A DNA stretch of 64,000 bases from Paludibacteraceae bacterium (GCA_017461505.1 JAFTXV010000005.1:54523-118522), one strand, 5' to 3'; shown: positions 15,583-24,769, counted from the stretch's first letter. A program made the numbers and translations. The notes: generated by a model from the letters alone, not told the origin.

Positions 15583-16647
15583 TCAAACAATAAACAATAG
15601 GTAAATGCTTGTAAATACAAACATCGAGAGAATCTCTAACCATATGACTAGCACTTTGTTATCTTCCAGGTCAAATGAAGAAATCAGTTCTTGTCGCTCC
15701 AAAGAGTTTTCCTCTTGATAACATGCATAGAAATAATTGGCACTATCAACGATTTTTTGCACGGGCAACAGGTTTAAGGTGATAATCTTTTTTGGTGATT
15801 CTAGATTAGATTTATAGAAAAACGCCAAACCTGCAACCCATCCCAATCTTCCTACTGGAGTATGCATTATTTCGGCTGAAGCAACGGACTTCCATTGGAT
15901 ATTAACTTTCTTAAACTTAGGGAATAGTGAGAAAGTATGGAGTTCTTTGTACACGCCACGAATTCCTTTTCTGTCAATGATTAAGTAACACTTTCTCTCC
16001 ATTATGCATCCTATCAATAAAAAAATGAAGAGGATAAGAAATATGGAGAATAACACGAATATAAAGACAAATGCCCATTTATCTTCGCCCTGAACCATCT
16101 GTGGCGCAAGATGGAAACAAAATCCAGCCAAAAGCAGGATAGCAACCAACATATATGCGTTGCGACCATGGTATCCTATCCTACTTGCAACATCAAACCG
16201 AACACTTTCTGCGTTAATGAGATAAGGAGGCAACGTTTTGGGAGCAACAACACCTTCTTCTTCCAAATGTTTTCGTGCTTTCACAAATAATTTTAGCAAC
16301 CATTTTGGGATTACGATTGACAAAAGCACTAAAATGATTAGTGGTAATATTTTTACGCCTTGATATCTTTTACGAGTTGGTTGTGGTCGAAAATCGCTCT
16401 TATTTTTTTTGTAGTTTTTGTTCTCAAACTCCTTTGTTCGGATTACCACAACTCCGCCGGAAGCACGTTCGCCATAGATATTTACAGCCTCCGCAGAATC
16501 AAGTATAGTCACACTCTCTATTTGTTCTGGTGACAATTGATTTTGAGTTTCAAAAGAGCCGTCTATTAGGTATAAAGGCGCCTTCTTTGTTGCCATAGAC
16601 AACATCGAAAATAGCAAAACAAATAATATACAAAATAATCTACGCAT
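15583..16647 (-). CDS. Membrane protein with SusC-plug-like N-terminus
   Basis: A signal peptide (RRLFCILFVLLFSMLSMA) leads into residues ~22-65, which read like the core of a TonB-receptor plug: APLYLIDGSF, LSPEQIESVTILDSAEAV, IYGERASGGVVVIRTK. No barrel follows. Instead there are helices near residues 95-120, 160-180 and 190-215, then a soluble region with a PH-like feel (KCYLIIDRKGIRGVYKE) and a C-terminal helix. Total 354 residues from ATG 16647; a promoter is at 16671-16701. The plug fragment is also seen fused to M56 peptidases in Bacteroidota, so it may be a binding module. Function is unknown. Confidence 0.75.
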   Translation of the reverse strand: MRRLFCILFVLLFSMLSMATKKAPLYLIDGSFETQNQLSPEQIESVTILDSAEAVNIYGERASGGVVVIRTKEFENKNYKKNKSDFRPQPTRKRYQGVKILPLIILVLLSIVIPKWLLKLFVKARKHLEEEGVVAPKTLPPYLINAESVRFDVASRIGYHGRNAYMLVAILLLAGFCFHLAPQMVQGEDKWAFVFIFVLFSIFLILFIFLLIGCIMERKCYLIIDRKGIRGVYKELHTFSLFPKFKKVNIQWKSVASAEIMHTPVGRLGWVAGLAFFYKSNLESPKKIITLNLLPVQKIVDSANYFYACYQEENSLERQELISSFDLEDNKVLVIWLEILSMFVFTSIYLLFIV

Positions 16648-16670
16648 AATTGTTTTTATATTAAGGTCTG

Positions 16671-16701
16671 CAAAGTTACTACATTTTTTTAATCTATGCA
16701 A
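16671..16701 (-). promoter_or_regulatory. Promoter of plug-like membrane protein gene
   Basis: Minus strand TTG (16701-16699), N20, TAACTTTG (16678-16671), 24 bp before the ATG at 16647. Confidence 0.7.
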
Positions 16702-16760
16702 GCAAGCTCAAAGATTTCGTTATTTTTTTTCTTTAAATTTCCCTCTTATAGCCAATTGCA

Positions 16761-16837
16761 TGCCACCTATTTGCCACCCATCTCCATCGGAATCTCATCG
16801 GAACCTGATCGGAACCTCATCGGAACCTCACTGAATG
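16761..16837. repeat. 11-bp tandem repeat array, 7 units
   Basis: Units: TGCCACCTATT, TGCCACCCATC, TCCATCGGAAT, CTCATCGGAAC, CTGATCGGAAC, CTCATCGGAAC, CTCACTGAATG. It is homologous, unit for unit, to the reverse complement of the array at 44412-44499. It lies between two minus-strand genes. Confidence 0.88.
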
Positions 16838-16860
16838 ATTTCCCTATCATCAAACCACCA

Positions 16861-17220
16861 TCACTGGGCCTTGAACAACTCTCTTTTGATGTAATCATAC
16901 AATCTCGCAGGCACCGCAGGTTTGCCTTTTGCATCGGGCATACGCTGATGTCTGCTGGCTTCGCGCAAGGCAGCATGGTGTTTCTCTGCCCATGTTTCGC
17001 GTTGTACAGGGTCACGCAAGATAGCACTTGCCTCTTCTGAAACTTTGCTAAATGCCTTAACCATAGGACGTTCCGCCATTTCTTTGCGTTTCTTCTTTGA
17101 GTAGTCTGGTTTGTGACAATAGGCAGCGTAACCTGGTCTGCCTGGGAGGGGGCGGAGGTAATGATCCTTGTCAATTGACCCTCCAATACTTTCTAAAAAC
17201 GATGCTACATGTACAATCAT
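16861..17220 (-). CDS. Small hypothetical protein
   Basis: A basic, mostly helical 119-residue protein. The start MIVHVASFLESIGGSIDKDH and the middle (SEEASAILRDPVQRETWAEK) resemble a recurrent Bacteroidota hypothetical family of about this size whose members often end in a helix like LYDYIKRELF. No catalytic motif or membrane segment is visible. A complete promoter (17256-17286) precedes the ATG at 17220, so it is probably expressed alone. I cannot assign a function. Confidence 0.7.
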   Translation of the reverse strand: MIVHVASFLESIGGSIDKDHYLRPLPGRPGYAAYCHKPDYSKKKRKEMAERPMVKAFSKVSEEASAILRDPVQRETWAEKHHAALREASRHQRMPDAKGKPAVPARLYDYIKRELFKAQ

Positions 17221-17255
17221 AGTTGGTAATATTTTCAGTAGTTAATTTGCGACTG

Positions 17256-17286
17256 CAAAGGTAATAAAAATTTCTCATTTTTCCAA
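17256..17286 (-). promoter_or_regulatory. Promoter of the 17220 hypothetical gene
   Basis: Minus strand TTG (17286-17284), N20, TACCTTTG (17263-17256). Confidence 0.72.
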
Positions 17287-17359
17287 ATTTTCATAGCAAT
17301 AATTTTCCAAAAGAATGCCTGATACATCTTCACTCAGGAAACTTTTTTTGTAAAAATAT

Positions 17360-17390
17360 TTGTATAATTCAAGGATTTTCAGTACCTTTG
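17360..17390 (+). promoter_or_regulatory. Promoter of flavin reductase gene
   Basis: TTG (17360-17362), N20, TACCTTTG (17383-17390); start codon 36 bp further at 17426. Confidence 0.75.
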
Positions 17391-17425
17391 CGGCGAATCA
17401 TAAATTGACATAATCCAACCACAAT

Positions 17426-17989
17426 ATGAAAAGTTTAAAACCAAATGCTTGGGTACTTCCCCAACCAGTATTAATCATTGGCACATACAATGCCGATGGT
17501 TCTCCCAACGCCATGAACGCTGCATGGGGCGGACAATGGGATAAGACACAAATCGTTATCTCGATGGGCATACATGCTACAACAGAGAATCTGGCAATTT
17601 CGCCCGATTTCACCGTAAGTTTTGCTACCACCGATACCGTTGTAGCGTCGGACTTTGTGGGCATCGTGAGTGCAAAGAACGACCCACAGAAAATGGCAAA
17701 GACAGGATGGACAGCCATACCTGCTGAACATGTAAATGCGCCCGTATTCATCGACTTTCCGATGACACTGGAGTGCCGCTTGGTGCAGAAATACGAGGAG
17801 TCGGAAGGAGGCTACTGCCTTGTGGCAGATATTGTGAATATCCTCTGCGATGAGCAGTACCTTGCTGCTGACGGAAAGCCCGATGTAGAGAAGATGAAGA
17901 TTATCACTTTTGATCCCGTTCATATGGGCTATATCGAACTCGGTGAGCGCGTAGGCAATGCCTTCGCCGATGGCAAGAAACTGAAATAA
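17426..17989 (+). CDS. Flavin reductase family protein (flavoredoxin-like)
   Basis: The 187-residue protein shows the FMN-binding split-barrel pattern: PQPVLIIGTYNADGSPN at residues ~12-28, VISMGIHATTENL, FTVSFATTD, and C-terminal GYIELGERVGNAF. Related proteins bind FMN and reduce it or act as flavoredoxins in anaerobes. Length is typical. A good promoter precedes it. The following SPFH gene starts 36 bp later on the same strand, so cotranscription is possible but a functional link is not evident. Confidence 0.88.
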   Translation: MKSLKPNAWVLPQPVLIIGTYNADGSPNAMNAAWGGQWDKTQIVISMGIHATTENLAISPDFTVSFATTDTVVASDFVGIVSAKNDPQKMAKTGWTAIPAEHVNAPVFIDFPMTLECRLVQKYEESEGGYCLVADIVNILCDEQYLAADGKPDVEKMKIITFDPVHMGYIELGERVGNAFADGKKLK

Positions 17990-18025
17990 AGAAATATAAT
18001 TATCCACCATTTAAACAACTGAATT

Positions 18026-18874
18026 ATGAAAGAATTTTTTAAGACTAAAGGTGTCATGAGTATTGTAATATTTTTGGTACTCGTGGTATGTTGCAGTATT
18101 TTTGTGCGTTGTACACGCGTAGATTCCTCAGAAGTAGGTATCAAGTTCAATAAACTCTCTCTGACCGAACAAGGTACTTTGGATGCGACTCCTGTGACGG
18201 GTTATGTGTTCTATTGCCCCATTACAACGGATGTGTTTACTTACCCAATATTCGTGCAACGCGTAGATTATCACCCATTTAATGTCAACACCAAAGATGC
18301 GGCTATCTTCGAGATGGACCCAACGATGGCATATTACCTCAACCGTGATAAAGCAGTGGATGTGTTCTTCAAGTATCGCCGCTCGCTAAGCGACATTGAG
18401 GAAGGATATATGCGTACTGTCATTTATGATGCATATCGTGTAGTAGCTAACAACTACACTTCTGATGAACTGATGGCTAATCGTGCAAGTTTTGAGAGTG
18501 AAGTGCGCATCATGCTAGACTCTACACTGACTACAGAAGGCTTTATTGTAACCGAGTTTACATCACAAATTACACCTCCTGAGTCACTGCGTCAAATGAT
18601 TGATGCCAAGAATGCAGCCGTACAAGCAGCATTGAAAGCTGAGAACGAAGTTAAGCAAGCTGAAGCGAATGCTAAGATTGCTATTGCCAAAGCCGAAGGT
18701 GAGGCACAGGCTATGAAAATCAAAGCGGATGCCGAAGCGTACTATAATCGCACAATCTCCGCTTCGTTGACCCATAATATTGTGCTCGAAGATTGGATTG
18801 AGAAATGGGACGGCAAGATGCCACAGATTCAAGGCAGCAATAATATGATGCCTATGATTAATTTCACGAAGTAA
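18026..18874 (+). CDS. SPFH/band 7 (prohibitin-like) membrane protein
   Basis: One N-terminal helix (about residues 11-29, MSIVIFLVLVVCCSIFV) anchors a band-7 domain of about 150 residues, followed by an alanine/glutamate-rich coiled coil (KAENEVKQAEANAKIAIAKA) and a short tail DGKMPQIQGSNNMMP. This is the standard layout of prohibitin/HflK-like scaffold proteins that form membrane rings and organise proteases or lipids. The cysteine in IFVRCTR is not a clear lipobox. Length (282) is normal. The partner protease is not encoded nearby. Confidence 0.88.
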   Translation: MKEFFKTKGVMSIVIFLVLVVCCSIFVRCTRVDSSEVGIKFNKLSLTEQGTLDATPVTGYVFYCPITTDVFTYPIFVQRVDYHPFNVNTKDAAIFEMDPTMAYYLNRDKAVDVFFKYRRSLSDIEEGYMRTVIYDAYRVVANNYTSDELMANRASFESEVRIMLDSTLTTEGFIVTEFTSQITPPESLRQMIDAKNAAVQAALKAENEVKQAEANAKIAIAKAEGEAQAMKIKADAEAYYNRTISASLTHNIVLEDWIEKWDGKMPQIQGSNNMMPMINFTK

Positions 18875-18883
18875 TCTGTTTTG

Positions 18884-18891
18884 TACTTTTG
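18884..18891 (+). promoter_or_regulatory. Promoter -7 element upstream of ridA
   Basis: TACTTTTG lies 32 bp before the ATG at 18924, just after the SPFH stop; the -33 TTG is not evident. Confidence 0.5.
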
Positions 18892-18923
18892 CGGCATATT
18901 ACGAATTCATAAACATATAAACG

Positions 18924-19304
18924 ATGAAACAAATTATTTCTACTTCTGAAGCACCTGCTGCGATTGGTGCTTATAGTCAAGCCGTAATGGCGAATGGAAT
19001 GTTGTTCGCTAGTGGACAACTGGGTATTGATCCTGCTACGGGTGAGTTTGCTGGTGCGGATTTTCGTAGTCAAGCGGAGCAAGCAGTAAAGAATGTAGCT
19101 GCAATCTTGAAAGCTGCAGGCACAGATGCAAACCATGTGGTAAAAACAACAGTTTTCCTTACCGATATGGCAAATTTCGCCGTACTCAACGAAGTATATT
19201 CCACTTTGTTTGCCGCGCCATTCCCAGCACGTTCTGCTGTGGCCGTGGCAGCGTTACCAAAGGGCGGACTCGTTGAAATCGAGATACTTGCCGTATTGGA
19301 GTAA
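18924..19304 (+). CDS. ridA: RidA family reactive-intermediate deaminase
   Basis: RidA hydrolyses reactive 2-aminoacrylate and related enamines/imines released by PLP enzymes. At 126 residues it is the usual size of this trimeric cytosolic protein. Diagnostic segments: APAAIGAYSQAV, FASGQLGIDPATG, VKTTVFLTDMANFAVLN and PARSAVAVAALPKGGLVEIE, where the arginine in ARSA binds the carboxylate. A separate promoter element precedes it. Confidence 0.95.
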   Translation: MKQIISTSEAPAAIGAYSQAVMANGMLFASGQLGIDPATGEFAGADFRSQAEQAVKNVAAILKAAGTDANHVVKTTVFLTDMANFAVLNEVYSTLFAAPFPARSAVAVAALPKGGLVEIEILAVLE

Positions 19305-19360
19305 TGACATTTTGTCTTTTCAAAAATGATTTGGCACGATAATTGTCGTGCTTTTGGTGT

Positions 19361-20284
19361 ATGAAACAAATAGGAATTATCATTTCTGTGCTTCTGTTTG
19401 GTATTACTGCCCAAGCTGCGGTATATACCCCTACTTCGTTACCTAATCCGAAGGAGATAAACCGCTATGACTATGTCTGCAACCCCGATGGAATTGTAGA
19501 CTCCAACGAAGTAATAGCGCTCAATCGCCTAGCACGCCAATTGGAGGATTCTACAGAGGTAGAGCTTTGTGTAGTGGCGGTGGAGAGTATCGGAGAAATG
19601 GAAGCCTTCGACTTTTGCTACGAACTGTTTCAGCGTTGGGGTATAGGTAAAGAAGGTAAAAATACAGGTGTGTTGCTGTTTCTAGCTGTTGAGTCGCGTG
19701 ATATCCGCATCATGACTGGTGGAGGTATCGAAGGTATTCTTACGGATGCCATTTGTCATGATATAATCCAAAAAGTAGCGATTCCACCGCTACGAAATGG
19801 CGATTATTCCGATGGGTTAGCCTTGAGTGCCTTGCGCATTTATGAGGTGTGTAGCGATGGTAGTGCTCCAGAGGAGTTACGCAGTATGATTTCGGCAACA
19901 AATCGCTATCATTATGCCGATGAATCCGAGGAAAAAGCATGGTTAGAGATATTTTACTATGTGGGTGTTCCTTTGCTAGTGTTTGCGCTGATTATGGTGC
20001 TGTCGTGGATGCCCAAGAAATGTCCAAAATGCGGTAAACGTAGTTATCATAAAACCAACGAACGGGTCATTGTACGCGCAACTCTGCGCAACGAGGGGCT
20101 AGGCATGCGTACCTTTACGTGCAAACACTGTGGTTACAGCGAGGAAAAATCATATATCATTCCTAAAGAAGTGCCTATTATGATTGGTGGTGGAAGTTCT
20201 CGTGGCGGATTCGGAGGGGGTAGTTTTGGTGGTGGATTCGGAGGAGGTAGTACCTTCGGCGGTGGAGCAGGTGGAAGATTCTAA
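19361..20284 (+). CDS. TPM-domain membrane protein
   Basis: A signal peptide at the N-terminus (from ATG 19361; an upstream in-frame TTG is less likely) is followed by a TPM domain (about residues 35-165: VDSNEVIALNRLARQLE, RWGIGKEGKNTGVLLFLA, RIMTGGGIEGILTD). Then come one membrane helix (~202-222), a zinc-ribbon pair CPKCGKRS and CKHCGYSEE, and a Gly-Ser-Phe tail of about 30 residues. TPM proteins are often paired with LemA, as here (lemA starts 40 bp later), and have been linked to envelope stress and photosystem repair in other lineages. Exact role unknown. Confidence 0.88.
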   Translation: MKQIGIIISVLLFGITAQAAVYTPTSLPNPKEINRYDYVCNPDGIVDSNEVIALNRLARQLEDSTEVELCVVAVESIGEMEAFDFCYELFQRWGIGKEGKNTGVLLFLAVESRDIRIMTGGGIEGILTDAICHDIIQKVAIPPLRNGDYSDGLALSALRIYEVCSDGSAPEELRSMISATNRYHYADESEEKAWLEIFYYVGVPLLVFALIMVLSWMPKKCPKCGKRSYHKTNERVIVRATLRNEGLGMRTFTCKHCGYSEEKSYIIPKEVPIMIGGGSSRGGFGGGSFGGGFGGGSTFGGGAGGRF

Positions 20285-20323
20285 ACGAAACAAATCATAA
20301 ACTATTGAACAAATTTAAACAGT

Positions 20324-20914
20324 ATGAATAAGAAAATCGTAGTATTGATTGCAGTGCTTGGAGTATTGGCAATCGCAGTTATTTGGGGCGTTAGTCGCTA
20401 CAACGCAATTATCACAGCAGAAGAAGATGTGAATACCGCTTGGTCACAAGTAGAAAACCAATATCAACGTCGTGCAGATTTGATTCCTAACCTCGTTGAA
20501 ACCGTGAAAGGCTATGCAGCCCATGAGAGTGCGACACTCGAAGGTGTGGTGGCTGCTCGTGCTAAAGCTACGCAAGTAGTGATAGATCCTACCCATGCTA
20601 CTCCTGCACAAATGGCGGCATTTCAAGAAGCACAAGGTGAGTTGACACAAGCATTGGGCAGACTGATGGCTATTTCAGAGAATTATCCTGATTTGAAAGC
20701 GAGTGCGAACTTTTCTGCATTGCAATCACAATTAGAGGGAACAGAGAACCGCATCACGGTGGCTCGCAATAACTTCAATGAAACAGCTCGTAAGTTCAAT
20801 ACGATGATTCGCCGTTTCCCAACCAACCTCATTGCTAACGCGATGAATGCGGAGAAACGTCCATACTTTGAGGCAATTGCAGGTGCAGAACAAGCACCAC
20901 AAGTACAGTTTTAG
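20324..20914 (+). CDS. LemA family protein
   Basis: A single N-terminal helix (residues ~4-24) anchors a four-helix coiled domain. NTAWSQVENQYQRRADLIPN near residue 38 is the LemA signature, and the tail FNTMIRRFPTNLIAN matches the family. 196 residues is normal. It sits between a TPM gene and a DUF456 gene, the usual pairing of LemA with TPM proteins. Its biochemical function is not known. Confidence 0.92.
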   Translation: MNKKIVVLIAVLGVLAIAVIWGVSRYNAIITAEEDVNTAWSQVENQYQRRADLIPNLVETVKGYAAHESATLEGVVAARAKATQVVIDPTHATPAQMAAFQEAQGELTQALGRLMAISENYPDLKASANFSALQSQLEGTENRITVARNNFNETARKFNTMIRRFPTNLIANAMNAEKRPYFEAIAGAEQAPQVQF

Positions 20915-20933
20915 TCACTAAACACTCAACTAA

Positions 20934-21536
20934 ATGGATATAGTTCTCATCGTTCTTGGTGCGATTTGCCTATTGATAGGTTTGCTGGGAAGTGTGTTGC
21001 CCGTATTACCAGGAGTGCCACTCTCGTATCTTGGGTTGTGGCTATTGCATTGGACAGACCGTGCCAGTTTCTCTTGGCAGTTTCTGACGGTGTGGGCAGT
21101 GGTAGTTCTTGTCATTCAGCTACTTGACTACTTCATCCCTGCGTGGGGAACTAAGAAGTTTGGTGGAACTAAATGGGGAGTTTGGGGGAGTACGATTGGC
21201 TTGCTACTAGGCTTCTTGATGGGACCATTGGGTATTGTGTTAGGCCCATTTGTAGGTGCAGTAGTGGGTGAATTGCTCTATTTTAACCAACACCCAGAGA
21301 CACTTGTACCACCCACACCTACTATCATCATGCCACAAGAAGAGGATACTCAATCTGAAGGTGATACCGAATCACCTAGACAAGTCAAACCGGTGATTAA
21401 ACCCAAACCACAAACACCCTTCAATCGTGCGCTCCGTGCGGGATTTGGATCGTTTATTGGTTTGCTAGCAGGAACAATCGTAAAAATTGTCTGCTGCGGT
21501 ATGATGATCTACTATTTTGTAAAAGAACTTATCTAA
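20934..21536 (+). CDS. DUF456 domain-containing membrane protein
   Basis: A 200-residue protein with about five helices. The N-terminal GSVLPVLPGVPLSYLGLWLL and the glycine-rich GTKKFGGTKWGVWGSTIGLL are typical of DUF456, a small family related to glycine-zipper membrane proteins. A cytoplasmic loop (residues ~125-160) is acidic then proline/lysine-rich. It begins 19 bp after lemA and may be cotranscribed. Function unknown. Confidence 0.85.
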   Translation: MDIVLIVLGAICLLIGLLGSVLPVLPGVPLSYLGLWLLHWTDRASFSWQFLTVWAVVVLVIQLLDYFIPAWGTKKFGGTKWGVWGSTIGLLLGFLMGPLGIVLGPFVGAVVGELLYFNQHPETLVPPTPTIIMPQEEDTQSEGDTESPRQVKPVIKPKPQTPFNRALRAGFGSFIGLLAGTIVKIVCCGMMIYYFVKELI

Positions 21537-21619
21537 TTTTTGTTCTTTTGATAACTTTTGCACGGTTTTTGTTACAAGATAACAGAAACTAACTAAACCT
21601 ATAAACCGAATAAAAATTT

Positions 21620-22855
21620 ATGAAAATGAAACCTACATCCACTCATCTAATCCTAACTTTCGCTCTTTGTGGCGTATTGGCTTTGCAAGGTGCTGATTAT
21701 GTCATGCTCAGTCCGTTAGACACAACAGTATTGCCCGTTATTCCCGCGAAAGATCAAGGAGGTAACTTGGTGCGCCAAACATTGGAAAAGGATGCCATTT
21801 GGCAGAGTACCCAACGTCAGCTTGCTCGCAATCACTTCTCTGACGAGAGCGTGTATCGAACTATGGTAAAGATGTATCGCTACACCAACAAACATTATGT
21901 TACTTTTCCTGTGGCATATTGGAGTACAGATCCACAGGGCGATTCACTCTTGGTGTCTGGACGCGTGTATCTTCCCAAACAACGCTATCTGAATGGAATT
22001 ATGATAGGCTGCCACTATACGATGACTTCGGACATAGAGGCGCCAAGTAATATGCTATCGATGGAGAGTCTATTCGCGATGAAGGGATATGCGGTGATTA
22101 TGCCTGACTATGTGGGGTATGGGTTATCACGCGATAAAGTGCACCCTTATCTGCATTGGCGTAGTGCTGCGAAGACAGCAGTGGACATGCTGAATTGTAT
22201 GCCTGAACTTTTGGAATACTACGGCTACTCATATCCAATAGATGTGGTTGTGACGGGATATTCACAGGGAGGAGCAGTGGCATTGGGTGTGACACGTATG
22301 TTGGAGGAATTGGATAGTATGTGGATAGTGCGTAAACTATATGCGGGGGCTGGTCCGTATGACCCTGCGGGTACATATCTATATAGTATGGAGCGCAATG
22401 AGATGGGAATTCCTGCTGCAATCCCATTGATTGTTATGGGATTGAGCGATGCGTATGACTTGGAATTTGAACTAGAGGATTTCTTCTTGGAACCACTATT
22501 GTCTAATTACGAGGAGTGGGTTCTATCGAAAGAATATACCGTAGGTGATATTAATTATTTGATGGGTTCTACCGTTATGACGGAATTGATGACAGAAGAG
22601 GCACTTGATATGGATAGTCCACTAGCAGATATGCTCTACGAGGTGCTGCTGTGGAATAGCAATGTGGGATATGATTTGCGATCACCAGCGTATTTTCTCC
22701 ATAGTATAGATGATGAGGTCGTACCTATACTGAATACGATTAATCTACAAGAGCAAATGCCCGATGAAAGCGGGAAAACCTACGATTATGGTAACTATGG
22801 CACACATATGGAAGCCAGTGTGCCGTTTATGAAATATATCTACCAAGATCTTTAA
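21620..22855 (+). CDS. Secreted alpha/beta hydrolase (lipase-like)
   Basis: A signal peptide (HLILTFALCGVLALQG) precedes an alpha/beta-hydrolase core. The nucleophile serine lies in VVTGYSQGGAVALG (about residue 215), a plausible acid in HSIDDEVVPIL near 370, and the histidine in GTHMEAS near the C-terminus. YVGYGLSRDKVHPYLH resembles secretory lipases. At 411 residues with a lid-like insertion between strands 6 and 7, it probably cleaves an ester in the periplasm or outside the cell. The substrate is unknown. A -7-like TAACTTTTG lies ~60 bp upstream. Confidence 0.85.
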   Translation: MKMKPTSTHLILTFALCGVLALQGADYVMLSPLDTTVLPVIPAKDQGGNLVRQTLEKDAIWQSTQRQLARNHFSDESVYRTMVKMYRYTNKHYVTFPVAYWSTDPQGDSLLVSGRVYLPKQRYLNGIMIGCHYTMTSDIEAPSNMLSMESLFAMKGYAVIMPDYVGYGLSRDKVHPYLHWRSAAKTAVDMLNCMPELLEYYGYSYPIDVVVTGYSQGGAVALGVTRMLEELDSMWIVRKLYAGAGPYDPAGTYLYSMERNEMGIPAAIPLIVMGLSDAYDLEFELEDFFLEPLLSNYEEWVLSKEYTVGDINYLMGSTVMTELMTEEALDMDSPLADMLYEVLLWNSNVGYDLRSPAYFLHSIDDEVVPILNTINLQEQMPDESGKTYDYGNYGTHMEASVPFMKYIYQDL

Positions 22856-22926
22856 CCTCTCTTGCCATTACTATCATTTATCTCCCTAGGGAGTCTCTAT
22901 ATATAACCTCAAAAAACTAAACAACT

Positions 22927-23436
22927 ATGAAAAAGATTTTCTTAATGGCTTTCGTTGTCAGCCTATTCTCAGCATGCGATGCATCTGATATTGACAACAG
23001 TACTGTAAAATCAGTAGATTTGAATCGCTACCTCGGTAGTTGGTATGAGATTGCTAAGTACGATCATTATTTTGAGCGTGACTTAGATTATGCTATGGCG
23101 CGCTATACCTTGCGCGATGATGGCAAGATTGATGTTCTGAACACAGGCATCAAAGATGGCAGGGCAAAAGATGCGAAAGGCATCGCCAAAACGACAGATG
23201 TGCCTGGTTTGCTACGTGTTTCCTTCTTTGGACCATTTTTTAGTGATTACCGTATAATGATGCTAGACGAAGACTACCAATATGTGTTGGTCGGCGGTAG
23301 TACGGATAAATATCTATGGATCTTATCTCGTACAGCCGAATTGGATGACGCCACCCTATCGCTCATTCTTGCCGAAGCTGATCGTCGCGGTTATGATACT
23401 AGCAAACTTATTTGGGTGAAGCAAAGTGCTCAATGA
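22927..23436 (+). CDS. Lipocalin (Blc-like) lipoprotein
   Basis: A lipoprotein signal with the lipobox LFSAC (Cys ~17) leads into a lipocalin barrel: the GxW motif in LNRYLGSWYEIAKYDHYFE and the late strand YVLVGGSTDKYLWILSR. At 169 residues it matches bacterial Blc/outer-membrane lipocalins, which bind lysophospholipids or other lipids and are induced on envelope stress. It is only 6 bp from the convergent rmuC gene. Confidence 0.93.
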   Translation: MKKIFLMAFVVSLFSACDASDIDNSTVKSVDLNRYLGSWYEIAKYDHYFERDLDYAMARYTLRDDGKIDVLNTGIKDGRAKDAKGIAKTTDVPGLLRVSFFGPFFSDYRIMMLDEDYQYVLVGGSTDKYLWILSRTAELDDATLSLILAEADRRGYDTSKLIWVKQSAQ

Positions 23437-23441
23437 CACGT

Positions 23442-24752
23442 TTAAGCGATGTCATCGTCTGTGGATTCGTTTATATACGATTCAGGTAGCGCCTTCTTGG
23501 TTTTAACACCCATATCACGTAGGCGATAGCCTGTATCGAGTACACTGCGGGAGCCAATCATCAACTGATGGTTGGCTTCTTCATATGCCTTGGTGGCTTG
23601 TTGCAGGCTCTTTTCTATCTTACCAAATTTCTCGATGAAACCGTTCAATCTATCCAATAATAATCCCACCGTTTGGAATACCTTGGCGTAGCTCTTGTTT
23701 TGTTCGATCTGACGCCAAGTCACATTCACAATGCGCAGCGCCGCATACAGATTCATCTCGCTGACAATGAAAATGCGATCTTTGAGAAAAGTATCACGCC
23801 AAAGGTTCTTCTCATGCGCTAAAGCCACCTGCATCGCCCCCTCATTTGGAATAAACATAAATACGAAATCGGCAGATTTTCTGCCGTTTTCGATGTAAGC
23901 GGCATAGTTGGCTCGACGCAGTTCGTTGATGTGGTTATGGATACTAGTAAGAATCTCTTTGGCATACATTTCCCGCTCATCATCGGTCTTGGCGTGCACG
24001 TAATTATCATACGAAGTAATCGTCATTTTGGAGTCAATAATCACATCTTCTTTCTCATCCAGATGTAGAATGAAATCAGGTCGCATGATTTTATTGGTCT
24101 CCTCATTACGCAAGGTTTGACCCTTTTCATCGCGCAAAGTAGGTTGATAAATGTAATGGATTCCTTCCTTGAGTCCTTGGCTCTCCAACATCTCTTTGAC
24201 AACCAACTCACCCCAGTCACCTTGTGACTTGGGTTGATAGAGTAGGGTCTCTACCAATCGGTCAGCTCGATGGCCGATGGATTCGGTCTTTTCAACAAGA
24301 TTCTTGATGCTTTGCTCCAAACGAGTAGTGGTATTACCATGTTGTGTCTGGGTGTCCTTCATTTCTTTCTCCAGTTTGGATATAGTCTCTTTGAGTGGAT
24401 CAATGATGGAGGACATCTGTGTGCGGTTGGTTTGTTCTAACTTCTCACTACGGACGTCTAGCAGTTTTTGTGTCGTATTGGTTAGTTCCGCCTGAAGATA
24501 TTTGATCTGTTCTGCCAGTTTCTCATCAGCTTGTTTGCGGGATGCTTCGTTGTTTTTGCGCTCTAATTCGAGTTCTATTTCTTTGCGCGATAGCTGCTTC
24601 TCCGCTTCAATTGCTTTTTGCTGTTCGTTGGTTAACGCCTGTTGGGTGCTAGAAAGATGCTCACGAACTTGCACCAATTGGTGGCGCATAATGAAAAACA
24701 CGCCTGTTCCAGCGACTAAAATTCCTGCTACTAATGCGATGATGAGTTCCAT
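23442..24752 (-). CDS. rmuC: DNA recombination protein RmuC
   Basis: A 436-residue protein: an N-terminal membrane helix (residues ~2-22), a long coiled coil to ~residue 150, then the RmuC domain with a PD-(D/E)XK-like core (GDWGELVVKEMLESQGL, RPDFILHLDEKEDVIIDSKM). RmuC limits inversions and acts as a nuclease-like factor on DNA; some homologues help defence against incoming DNA. The Asp and Asp-Ser-Lys of the core are visible. It ends beside the lipocalin gene and starts after the terminator at 24770. Confidence 0.93.
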   Translation of the reverse strand: MELIIALVAGILVAGTGVFFIMRHQLVQVREHLSSTQQALTNEQQKAIEAEKQLSRKEIELELERKNNEASRKQADEKLAEQIKYLQAELTNTTQKLLDVRSEKLEQTNRTQMSSIIDPLKETISKLEKEMKDTQTQHGNTTTRLEQSIKNLVEKTESIGHRADRLVETLLYQPKSQGDWGELVVKEMLESQGLKEGIHYIYQPTLRDEKGQTLRNEETNKIMRPDFILHLDEKEDVIIDSKMTITSYDNYVHAKTDDEREMYAKEILTSIHNHINELRRANYAAYIENGRKSADFVFMFIPNEGAMQVALAHEKNLWRDTFLKDRIFIVSEMNLYAALRIVNVTWRQIEQNKSYAKVFQTVGLLLDRLNGFIEKFGKIEKSLQQATKAYEEANHQLMIGSRSVLDTGYRLRDMGVKTKKALPESYINESTDDDIA

Positions 24753-24769
24753 ATATTACATAATTAATA

